Shown in pieces: positions 17,765 through 25,520 of a stretch of DNA of 64,000 bases. The notes under the pieces are model-generated. The model was not told where the DNA came from and did no database searches. It worked only from the letters and a program-made list of their open reading frames with translations. Each line of letters opens with the position of its first letter. Position 1 is the stretch's first letter. A program made the translations under genes and the position numbers. The stretch comes from JAUVPB01 sp965223695 (lineage in GTDB: Bacteria > Actinomycetota > Thermoleophilia > Gaiellales > Gaiellaceae). The DNA lies in assembly GCA_965223695.1 (NCBI GenBank), contig CBDCXJ010000031.1, forward strand, positions 171,248 to 235,247. Reading direction: 5' to 3'.

Positions 17765-18559
17765 CTACTCGAGACAACACGCGTCGAACGTGAAAGCGAT
17801 CCTGTTCTGACGCGCCCAGATCTCGTGCTTGTGCGGAAAGCGAGTTACGTCGCCCAGATCGATGACCCGCCCGACGACCACGGCGCCGACCACGGTCGCC
17901 CCGTCACGCGTGAGCGCCGAAGCCACACTCTGAAGCGTGGCACCTGTGGTTGACGTGTCGTCCAGAATGAGCACGCGGCGACCGACGGCGTCTGCCGAGC
18001 ACTCGATGGCGTTGTCGTCGGAACGGTTGCGCTCAATCAGCTCTGGCTGAGAGACGGATACAAGATCATCGACTAGCAGGGGCTCGAGCGATGACTTCAC
18101 CATGCGCACGGCCCCCACCAGCGCATGCCGCTTCGCGTGCGGCCTCTTCGAGGGAACCACCGTAACCGCGTCCCAGTCCGATCCGAAGTGTTCGGTCAGG
18201 CAAGCGAAGTGGTTGCCGAAGAACTGAGTGAGCATCGCGGCGATCTGCATCGTAAGGCGTCGGCGCAGCTCAGGGTCAGGCGAGCGCTTGTATCCCGCGA
18301 GCGTGTTGTGGAGCTGGCCGCCGACCCGGTAGAGGGAGATCGGGACGATGGACCGAACCGGGTTGCTGACGAGCCGGGTGGTTTCCATGCAGCTCCAGCA
18401 CATCGGGTAGTCGGCGCCGCCCGGGGGACTGAAGCACACGTCGCAGATGCCGGCTCCCGCGTTCGGGGGCGGCGTGTACGCGTCGAGATGCGGCTCGGTC
18501 CAGTCTTGGGCTCGGGCCCCGCCAGCGTCGGTCTTTCGTGCCCGACGCCCGTCAGCCAA
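17765..18559 (-). CDS. ComF-like phosphoribosyltransferase, ShosT-like
   Basis: About 264 aa from a TTG at 18559 that overlaps the stop of the upstream DprA-like gene. An in-frame start at 18631 would overlap further and is less likely. A zinc-ribbon-like pair, C-x2-C (39/42) and C-x2-C (54/57), precedes a type I PRTase domain whose PRPP loop is ILDDTSTTGAT (about 199-208). PRTase plus DprA-like partner is the composition of the ShosTA toxin-antitoxin/anti-phage family, where the PRTase is the toxin. A plain ComF-type competence role is the alternative. Confidence 0.7.
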   Translation of the reverse strand: MADGRRARKTDAGGARAQDWTEPHLDAYTPPPNAGAGICDVCFSPPGGADYPMCWSCMETTRLVSNPVRSIVPISLYRVGGQLHNTLAGYKRSPDPELRRRLTMQIAAMLTQFFGNHFACLTEHFGSDWDAVTVVPSKRPHAKRHALVGAVRMVKSSLEPLLVDDLVSVSQPELIERNRSDDNAIECSADAVGRRVLILDDTSTTGATLQSVASALTRDGATVVGAVVVGRVIDLGDVTRFPHKHEIWARQNRIAFTFDACCLE

Positions 18560-19484
18560 GCGTGAGCTGCTCCGCCGTTCTGAGCACGGGCTCAATCGCT
18601 TCGAGAACCTCGTCCACGGAGCGCACGACACGCGCGCCCGGACGCAGGGCGTATTGCTGCGCCCACTCCTCCTGGGTTACGAGGGTGTCCCAGAGGAAGA
18701 GTCGCTTTCCGTGCTTGAGCGCATGCGTGGCCTGATTGCGTGCGCCGCTCCGCGAGTTCGCTTCGATGACGACGGTTCCGAGCGCCATCCCACTCGTCAC
18801 GACGTTGCGCATCGGGAACGTGTACTTCGTCGGTGGAGCGTCGGGCCAGAACTGCGAGACGAGAGCCCCTCCCGTCTCGACGATCCGCTGCGCCAGATCT
18901 CGGTTGGCCTTCGGATAGATCGTGTTGATGCCGGTGCCCATGACCGCGACCGTGCGCCCGCCGGCGTCGATCGTCGCGCTATGCGCCGCGGCGTCGATAC
19001 CGGCTGCGAGGCCAGATAGGACGGTGACCTCGGCGCCTACTAGCTCAGTGGCGAGCTTGGCGGCGACACACAGGCCGTCAGGCGACGCCTTGCGCGTACC
19101 GACGACGGCGATCGCGCGGTCGTCATCCTCGCTCAGGGTGCCGTTCACAAAGAAGAACGGTGGTCTGTTGTGGATCTCGCGAAGGTTCGTTGGGTAGTCC
19201 GGATCGAGCACCGTGACGAGTGAGATTCCCCTGGCGTCTAACTCCTCGATCATGTTCTCGAAGCGGTCTATGTCGCCCGCCTGTACGCCGAAGTCGTCGG
19301 CCGCCGCGAGAAGCTCGGGCGACTCGATGTCCTTGAGTGCGTTCTCGACCAAGCGCAGGCTGCTGCCAGCCTCGTCGAGGAGCTGTGAGACGCGATACCA
19401 CTCGGATTCCGTGCGCTCCACGAGCGCAAGAACGGCTGCCTGTTCGCGACAGCTTACAGGGCCGAAAGAGGCGTTACCGAACAT
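18552..19484 (-). CDS. DprA/Smf-like protein, ShosA-like
   Basis: A 310-aa protein with a full Smf Rossmann fold: VVGTRKASPDG, SGLAAGIDAAAHSATIDAGG, VMGTGINTIYP, NVVTSGMALGTVVIEANSRSG and HALKHGKRLF. The ~80-residue N-terminal region is specific to this protein, and I see no C-terminal winged-helix domain. Housekeeping DprA loads RecA on incoming single strands. Here the gene is coupled (8-nt overlap) to a PRTase inside an IS-bounded island, which suggests the neutralising partner of a ShosTA-like module. The role is inferred from pairing. Confidence 0.72.
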   Translation of the reverse strand: MFGNASFGPVSCREQAAVLALVERTESEWYRVSQLLDEAGSSLRLVENALKDIESPELLAAADDFGVQAGDIDRFENMIEELDARGISLVTVLDPDYPTNLREIHNRPPFFFVNGTLSEDDDRAIAVVGTRKASPDGLCVAAKLATELVGAEVTVLSGLAAGIDAAAHSATIDAGGRTVAVMGTGINTIYPKANRDLAQRIVETGGALVSQFWPDAPPTKYTFPMRNVVTSGMALGTVVIEANSRSGARNQATHALKHGKRLFLWDTLVTQEEWAQQYALRPGARVVRSVDEVLEAIEPVLRTAEQLTLG

Positions 19485-19731
19485 GTGTTCTTATATCACG
19501 ATAGCAGCGGCAACGGCGTAGAGCACGCATTGGCGGAACCCCCCTGGCGCGACGGAGACGTACGGCAGACTAGTGCGGCGGGCTGCACGAGGTCACACGC
19601 GTTCGGGTGAATCTTCCCGTGTGAGCGCGTTTTCCAGGAACACGTCGGCGAAGGCGACTGGTGTGCCCTCGGTTTTGTGGAGCTATGTTTCTAGACTCGG
19701 GCGGCCTCGATGATCAGTTTGGAGGTCGTTT

Positions 19732-20037
19732 ATGTCGCGGAAGGGGTATCCGGCGGAGTTTCGTCGGCGGGCGCTTGATCTGGTCGCGGCTGGGAAGCCG
19801 GTGGCGGAGGTGGCGCGGCTGTTGGAGGTCAGTGAGCAGTCGATCTACTCGTGGCGCCGTCAGGAGAGGATCGATCGGGGCGAGCTGCCCGGGTTGAGCT
19901 CTGAGGAGCGCGAGGAGCTGCGCGCGGCCAGGGCGAGAATCAAGGAGCTCGAGACGGAGGTCGCGGTTCATCGCCGCGCCACGGAGTTGTTGAAGGAGTC
20001 GGTGCGCCCAAAAGGCGGTTCGAGGCGATCGCCGTGA
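19732..20037 (+). CDS. IS3-family transposase OrfA
   Basis: A 101-aa HTH protein (YPAEFRRRALDLVAAGKPVAEVARLL, then SEQSIYSWRRQ) followed by a leucine-zipper-like helix (LRAARARIKELETEVAVHRR). This is standard IS3 OrfA, and OrfB begins just before its stop, as usual for IS3. The region 19485-19731 upstream shows no gene; it contains the promoter side of the DprA-like gene and presumably the IS left end. Confidence 0.88.
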   Translation: MSRKGYPAEFRRRALDLVAAGKPVAEVARLLEVSEQSIYSWRRQERIDRGELPGLSSEEREELRAARARIKELETEVAVHRRATELLKESVRPKGGSRRSP

Positions 20038-20290
20038 TCGCCGGCGCGGGGTTACCCGTCGAGGTTGCCTGTCGCGTGCTTGGTGTATCGGGCGCGGGCT
20101 ATTACGCGTGGCGAAGCAGGCCGCCATCGGCGCGCACGGTTCGCCATGCGTGGCTGACCGATGTGATCCGCGAGGTGCACGCGGCCGCCTACGGCAGCTA
20201 CGGCGCCAGACGGGTGCACGCCGAGCTGGTCCTCGGGCGCGGGATCCGGGTTGGTCACAACGCGGTCGCGATGCTGATGCGCCGCGCGGG
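20034..20290 (+). pseudogene. IS3-family transposase OrfB, truncated
   Basis: Only the N-terminal HTH_21-type part remains (VACRVLGVSGAGYYAWRSRP, YGSYGARRVHAELVLGRGI, VAMLMRRAG). Homology breaks at about 20287, before the DDE catalytic core, so the element cannot move itself. The following ~240 bp is a different fragment. Confidence 0.82.
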
Positions 20291-20447
20291 CACGAGGATC
20301 TCGTCGACTCGCACATCCACGCGGTCTGGCTCGCTGACACCGGGCAGGATCTCGGCTCCTCGCTTGCTGACGTGCTCGACCTCAGCGACGAGCAGGCTAC
20401 GGCGCCACTGCGGGACTCTCTCCGTGATGCGATCACTCGTGCGGAGG

Positions 20448-21347
20448 TCATCCCGCGTGCCCGTGCTCGTTGCGAGCGCCTGCTCGGGTCGATCCCGGAG
20501 CTGGCGGAGCATGCTGGAAGAACAGAGCTCCATCTCGGCAGACCTTCAACGTCTCGATCTCCTTGTAGGCGGGCGGGAACGGATCGATCCGGGTGCGGAC
20601 GACGGCCACTGAGTGCTGCTCCCAAAACGTGGTGTGCCGATAGTCCTGGTTGTGATCGTTGTGTTCGCCATGCGCCTGCCGGAGGCGCTCCTCTCCGGCC
20701 TTGTCTTCAAGCAGGTCGCGCTCGAACCAGTCCGCGACACCGATCGGCGCTACCGCGAGCGTCATGGGCAGGAGCCGCTCTAGCGCGTGCGTGGTCTCGA
20801 GGGGCGCTTCGGCCGCGAGTGAGCGGACACGCTCCTCGGCCCGCTCGCGAGCGTGTTCCCCTCGGGCTAGGAGGTCGAGGAGTCGGCGCTGGTCGCTGAT
20901 CGGGACGGGATCGCTCGCCCCGGGATTGCGGATGTAGATCGCTCCGGCCCGAGTGAGAAGGTGCGGGGTCGTTGAAGACTCCTCGACCAGCACGAGGAGT
21001 AGCGACCGCTCGTCGCTCAGCGCTATGAATCTCGCGCGGAACGGGGGCAGCGGCAAGACGTGGCCACGGAGAATGTCCTTGACCCAAACCTGCGCCTCGG
21101 ATGGACACTGCTCGATCCCGATCAGCTCGTCGCACTGGTCTGCGATTCCCACGAGGAGGAGACCACCCATCGTGTTGGCGAAGGCCGAGCAGCTCTTCGC
21201 AAGCGCCGCTGAGGATACCTCTGCCTTACGCTCGAAGAAGAGCGACTCGCGCTCCTCCCCCACAGCGGCGATCATCCTCTCCACGTCATCGAGCTCGAGG
21301 TCGGCGAACGGATGAAGGAGAAGCTCGGCGACGGAACGGGCTGCCAC
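20448..21347 (-). CDS. AlbA/Schlafen-type (AlbA_2) domain protein
   Basis: About 300 aa. The N-terminal part has the AlbA_2 signature: ESLFFERKAEVSSAALAKSC, then SAFANTMGGLLLVGIADQCD, and IYIRNPGASDPV. These domains occur in Schlafen-like proteins, transcription regulators and defence loci. The rest is helical and ends with VVRTRIDPFPP and TLKVCRDGALFF. The last ~27 residues (after 20528) look out of frame or foreign, so the gene may be 3'-truncated. Start chosen as the first start codon, giving MAARSVAELLLHPF. Confidence 0.68.
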   Translation of the reverse strand: MAARSVAELLLHPFADLELDDVERMIAAVGEERESLFFERKAEVSSAALAKSCSAFANTMGGLLLVGIADQCDELIGIEQCPSEAQVWVKDILRGHVLPLPPFRARFIALSDERSLLLVLVEESSTTPHLLTRAGAIYIRNPGASDPVPISDQRRLLDLLARGEHARERAEERVRSLAAEAPLETTHALERLLPMTLAVAPIGVADWFERDLLEDKAGEERLRQAHGEHNDHNQDYRHTTFWEQHSVAVVRTRIDPFPPAYKEIETLKVCRDGALFFQHAPPAPGSTRAGARNEHGHAG

Positions 21348-22129
21348 GCCGGCACCCTATGCGCTGGCGTGTAGGCCGACCGCTCCGCCTCAGACGAGTT
21401 TCTCGCCTCGCCGCTGTTCGGGTCGGACTAAGCGAACAGAAGCAGCTCGTCGCGAGCATCGTCTCCGCGTCGTCGCTGCTCGGCGTCTGCGACGGGTGGA
21501 AGCTCGCGGGGTGCATCCCCGGCGTCGTGCAGCTCGCTGAGAACGCCCGAGACGTCTTTCACAACGCGCGTCCGGGCGCGGTAGCGGACTGCGAACTCAC
21601 CAGGCCCACTCGAGACAGGACCGTCCACGCGCGCGTTACCGGAAGCGGCGCGCCGGGCCCTAAAAGTGGGGGAAAATCATCGCTGCGGTGGGTAAACCGT
21701 GGGGTGAGCAGTCGTAGCTTACCCAGTAACACCCGACCCGCTTGGGTTTCTGGGCGGTGGTTCGAGTCCCAGCATCGGACTAGCCGCCATATCCGGGGGC
21801 CTTTCGAGCGCTCCTCGGGCCGTCGGCAACCAAGACGCCGTGCTCGTCGGCCTCGGCCTGCAGCACGGCGAGCGTCGAGGGGGCAAGACGCGTGGCGGCA
21901 TCGGACTCGAGCCCAGCGAGCGTCCCCGGCTCTAGGCGCAGGTTCCCAGCCGATCCCTCGCTCCTGCCTCTCCGCGCACCGTCAATTTCGGGGGGTCTCC
22001 CGCGAAGGAACGCGCCCGGTCGAGAATCGAGGGCACAGGAGTGCGCCTAAGCTCCGCCGGCGCGCAGGCCGGGGCAATCCACCTTGCCCCGTGCACCTCG
22101 CGCAGAGAGGAGACCGAAGGGGCCGTGCG
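21348..22129. other. No supported gene
   Basis: The 780 bp between the AlbA-type gene and IS copy 2 contain only short, poorly supported frames. The best, minus-strand 21428-21628, encodes RYRARTRVVKDVSGVLSELH and onward, and could be a small gene or remnant. Near 21760 a tRNA-like TTCGAGTCCC occurs without stem partners. The 9-bp target duplicated by IS copy 2 lies at the right edge (22121-22129). Confidence 0.5.
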
Positions 22130-23605
22130 GGGGTTGTCCCGTAGTTCGTAGATCTTTGTAGGGGCGGCGGTCCCTTCGTGCCCGTCCGTTCCGGTTGGGA
22201 GCGTGGCGAGCGATCCGCTCGAAGATCGAAGGAGGAACCGCCGTGGGGAGCAACGTAGCGGTCGCTGAGGCGACCCTGGATGAGGCCGTTTTGCCGGAGC
22301 GCGTTCAGGAGGCGCTGGGGCAGTTGGTCGGGGCAGCGAGGGAGGGGACTGCTCGCGCTGTCGGTCGGGGTCGGGCTTGGCGTGATGAGTGAACTGTTGG
22401 AGGAGGAGGTCGAACACGTTGTCGGCCCGAGGGGTAAGCACGACTTTGACCGGAGTGCGGTCCGTCACGGTCGCGAGTCTGGGGAGGTGACGCTAGGCGG
22501 GCGGCGCGTCCAGGTTGAGCGGCCGCGTGTTCGCACAGCGGACGGATCACGCGAGGTCAGGCTGGCGACGTACGAGCACCTCGCCGATCGTGATCTGCTC
22601 TCGCGGGTCGTGTTGGAGCGGATGCTTGCCGGCGTCTCGACGCGCCGCTACGCGCGAACGCAGGAGCCGGTCGGCACTGGCGTCGAGACCAAGGCGCGCT
22701 CGACGTCGAAGTCGTCGGTGTCGCGGGCGTTCGTTGAGCGCACCCGCGTGGCGCTTGAGGAGCTGATCAGCCGCCGCCTCGACGACGTCAGGCTGGCGGT
22801 GATGATGCTCGACGGGATCGAGCTGAAAGGGCGCACGAACATCGTCGCGCTCGGGATCACCACCGAGGGCGTCAAGATCCCGCTGGGGCTGTGGGAGGGC
22901 TCGAGCGAGAACGCGACCGTGGCGAGGGCGCTGCTCTCCGATCTGGTCGAGCGTGGGCTCGACACCGAGCAGGGCATCCTGTTTGTGATCGACGGCTCCA
23001 AGGCGCTGCGCAAAGCGATCCGCGATGTCTTCGGGCCAGGACGCGCCCGTCCAGCGCTGTGTCCGCCACAAGGAACGAAACGTGCTCGAGCATCTCCCGG
23101 AGCGCGACCGGCCTCCGATCAAACGTCGGCTCCGCCAGGCCTGGGCCGAGCACGACCACGAGCGAGCGCGCAGCGAGTTACACGCGCTCGCCACGGAACT
23201 CGAGCGGTCGCGTCCCGGCGCCGCAGCCTCGCTGCGCGAAGGCCTCGACGAGACACTCACCCTCACCCGGCTCGGGATCCGCGGCAACCTGAAGCGCACC
23301 CTCGAGAGCACGAACCCGTGCGAGTCGATGATCGAGATCTGCCGGCGCACCAGCCGCAACACCAAGCGCTGGCAATCCGGCGAGATGTGCCTGCGCTGGA
23401 CAGCGGCCGGGATGCTCGAAGCCGAACACCAATTCCGTCGGATCATCGGCTACCACGACCTCGCCAAACTCGTCATCGCGATCGAGCACGAACTCGATCA
23501 GCCCACCGTCCCGACCCAGAACGAGGAGCCCGCTATCCTCCTCACCGCCTAACCACCAAACCCGGGACCGCCGCCACGAAAATCCACGGCCACCGGGACA
23601 TCCTC
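22130..23605 (+). mobile_element. IS256-family element, copy 2, 9-bp target duplication
   Basis: A 1476-bp element with ends GGGGTTGTCCC and the complement of GAGGATGTCCC. It is bracketed by the 9-bp direct repeat GGCCGTGCG at 22121-22129 and 23606-23614. This is the same element as 13611-15084 in the opposite orientation, so the two transposase starts face each other across ~7 kb of cargo. The clean duplication shows that this copy arrived by its own insertion, not as one end of a composite transposon. Confidence 0.9.
22243..23552 (+). pseudogene. IS256-family transposase (copy 2), two frameshifts
   Basis: Same protein as copy 1, with start GTG 22243 and native TAA at 23550. Two single-G insertions break it. 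One is in GAGGGGAC near 22347, where copy 1 has GAGGGAC. The other is in TTCGGGCC near 23034, where copy 1 has TTCGGCC. The coding sense therefore runs through three frames. Apart from these, only a handful of residues differ. Any mobility would depend on protein from elsewhere. Confidence 0.88.
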
Positions 23606-23645
23606 GGCCGTGCGCTCCCCCATGGTGCTCACTCTCCCACGGTGC

Positions 23646-23771
23646 TCACGCGCGGGAGCGCGGTCTCGTGCCGTACAGGACTCCGTGGTAGTGCGCGCAC
23701 ATCGAGCAGAGATCGTCGTCGGTGGCCAGACCATGGCGGCCACGCGTCCGCGGCGAGAGGTGCACGCTCAC
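23646..23771 (-). CDS. Small cysteine/histidine-rich hypothetical protein
   Basis: A 41-aa frame from the GTG at 23771 encoding a basic N-terminus (VSVHLSPRTRGRHGLATDDD) and LCSMCAHYHGVLYG, which offers a C-x2-C-x-H-x-H metal-binding pattern. It follows the HGG-motif gene on the same strand by 22 nt and may be a small gene, or a fragment, of the same element. Weak call. Confidence 0.35.
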   Translation of the reverse strand: MSVHLSPRTRGRHGLATDDDLCSMCAHYHGVLYGTRPRSRA

Positions 23772-23793
23772 CGCGCGCGCAAAAGCAGGCGCC

Positions 23794-24394
23794 TCAGCTA
23801 GCACCGTCCTTCCCCTGCTCGAGCTCGGCCACCCTCACGCCCGCCTTGCCCATGTGGAAGTCAAACAGCTCAGGAACCCGCGAGCGCTGCTCCGGCGACA
23901 ACGCAAGGTCAGCCAAGAGTGCTCGCATCGCGCCGCCAAACAACGACCCCAGCCGCTCAGCCATCTCCGTCTCGCGCACGTCCAGTCCCGCCGCCAGCGT
24001 CGCAACAGCGAAGTCAAACGCCTCCCTGCGCGCCCGTGCACGCTCTTTCAGCAGCGATCGCCACTCATCAGACAACGGCTCAGCGCCATCCAGGTGACGC
24101 TGGAAGAACTCCACCTCACCGTTCGCCAAAGCGAGCACGTGACGCATCGTCTCCTCAGGCGACTTCTCGACACCCTCAAGCTCGCTCCACTCCCGCGCCA
24201 TCTCGCGCAACGCGCCCTTCGTGCTCGACGGCGTCGAACCTCCATGGAACTTACAAGTGCCGTATCCCAGGTGGCGCGTACCGTAGCCCGCCCCCTTGCG
24301 TGCACCGCCCGCCGCGCTTCGTCTTCGCGTCACACCGCTTCCTGCCGGCAGGCAAATCATCGCCCCCCCTGGGCCCGCTGAGCACAGAAGTCAT
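23794..24394 (-). pseudogene. Phage/ICE-type HGG-motif protein, frameshifted
   Basis: The main frame encodes GYGTRHLGYGTCKFHGGSTP, then a helical domain ending RVAELEQGKDGAS. A C...C-KxHGG-x-TP N-terminus is typical of small actinobacterial phage/integrative-element proteins. The expected first cysteines (RKRCDAKTKRGGRC) are present just upstream but in another frame, entered from an ATG at 24394; one base change near 24290 separates the two. The zinc-knuckle half and the helical half are therefore split. Confidence 0.65.
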
Positions 24395-25420
24395 GCCGCG
24401 CAGGCTAGCTAGCCCACCGGATCTCCCATGCTGCTGCGACTTCCTTGCTGCTCGAGCGGGGCCGAGCACTTGCAGCCCCCTTAGGAGCGCCACCGGATCT
24501 CCCTCGGCGGCGCGACCCTCGCACACGCTCGACGCGGCGGAGAACGGGCAGCGGACGAGCGGGGAGGAGGCGCCACGCTCGCTCGGCGTCGTCGTCCCGC
24601 TCGCCGTCATCGAGCACGAGCGGGGGCATCATCCCACCCTCCCGGTGCCAGGTTGGAGCGCACGAGGGATCATCCCGGTCTTCTCTGACGAGCTCCGGCC
24701 GGGCGACTCGCCGCCCGGCTCCCGAAACGTGCCCGCGAGAAACCTAGTTAGCTAGGCGTCGAACCCTCCAGCGTGACGCGAGGCGTCAGGGTGACCGGAG
24801 CCCTGAGTGCGGGGAACCGACCACACATGCTCCATGCTGGCGGCATCGACGCGGTTCATGACCGGAGCCCTGGGCACCATCGCCGCTGCCGGTTCGTCCA
24901 CTAGGACGCCAGTACGCAATGAGCTTTTTATGCTCCGTCATCAGAGGCCACCGTCGACCGTTGGTGTGTTGGTTTTAGATCCAAAGCAACGGTCCTATGG
25001 TAGCCCCCCAAGCGGGCGGCGCCCGCTTGTGACAGCCCTCCCTATGACGACCTGTGACGGGTCGGATGCGAAGCGCAGGTAAGCCTGAACACGATCAGCG
25101 TCTGATCGCAGCGACGAGGCGACCAGAATGCACTCGGCACCCCGCGCCCCCGGCTGCACGAACGCGCCACGCAGGCCCCCCGCCGCCGCTGCCTCGGTTG
25201 AGGCGTAGCGGCTCGCCAGCGTGCCTCCCCTGCGAGAGCGTCAGGCCCTCAACGTACACAGTCAGCTAGAGCCCTCATTACCACGAGGCAGAGACAACAG
25301 GCCCCGGACATCTCGCCAGCTCGTCGTTGTTTGTGTGTGGGTTATGACCCCAAAGCCACGCGTACAAAGGCAGGCCCGGATCGAGCGGCGCCATCGTCGA
25401 TTTATTGGTGACAATCCTCA
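24395..25420. other. Non-coding region with duplicated motifs
   Basis: I find no convincing gene in this 1 kb. It holds two diverged copies of a block around GTGTG...GGTT...CCAAAGC (24963-24990 and 25333-25363), each followed by a CTATGACGACC site (25042 and 25421). TGACCGGAGCCCTG occurs at about 24792 and 24859, and there is a perfect hairpin at 25009-25029. Together with the inverted repeat at 25421-25520 this looks like a regulatory or replication-origin region of the element encoding the primase. Confidence 0.5.
25009..25029. repeat. Perfect 9-bp hairpin
   Basis: CAAGCGGGC, three-base loop GGC, then GCCCGCTTG. No T-run follows, so it is not a classical intrinsic terminator. It precedes the first CTATGACGACC site by about 13 bp. 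Confidence 0.7.
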
Positions 25421-25520
25421 CTATGACGACCTATGACCGACCCGTATGGGAACCCTCCTCCGTCGCGGGTGCGCGCGCGAAAGGACTTCCCATACGGGTC
25501 GTCATAGGCCGTCATAAGCC
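25421..25520. repeat. Long inverted repeat of TATGACG iteron-like sites
   Basis: The left arm (25421-25450) contains TATGACGACC, CTATGACCG and ACCCGTATGGG. The complement of the right arm (25489-25520) reads TATGACGGCC, CTATGACG, ACCCGTATGGG, matching over ~29 bp with one substitution and one 1-bp indel. The loop is ~39 bp. The right arm touches the inferred original stop of the primase gene. Repeated TATGACG units next to a primase-helicase suggest an initiator-binding origin; a transcriptional role is the alternative. Confidence 0.6.

Noticed and set aside
21750..21800. tRNA-like TTCGAGTCCC
   Set aside because: The stems do not pair and no anticodon arm is present; too weak to call a tRNA or att site.
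22130..23605. The two IS copies as ends of a composite transposon
   Set aside because: Copy 2 has its own 9-bp duplication and copy 1 has no matching one, so they did not move together as a unit.
24961..25520. CRISPR array
   Set aside because: Repeats are few, unequally spaced and partly inverted, with no regular spacers and no cas genes.
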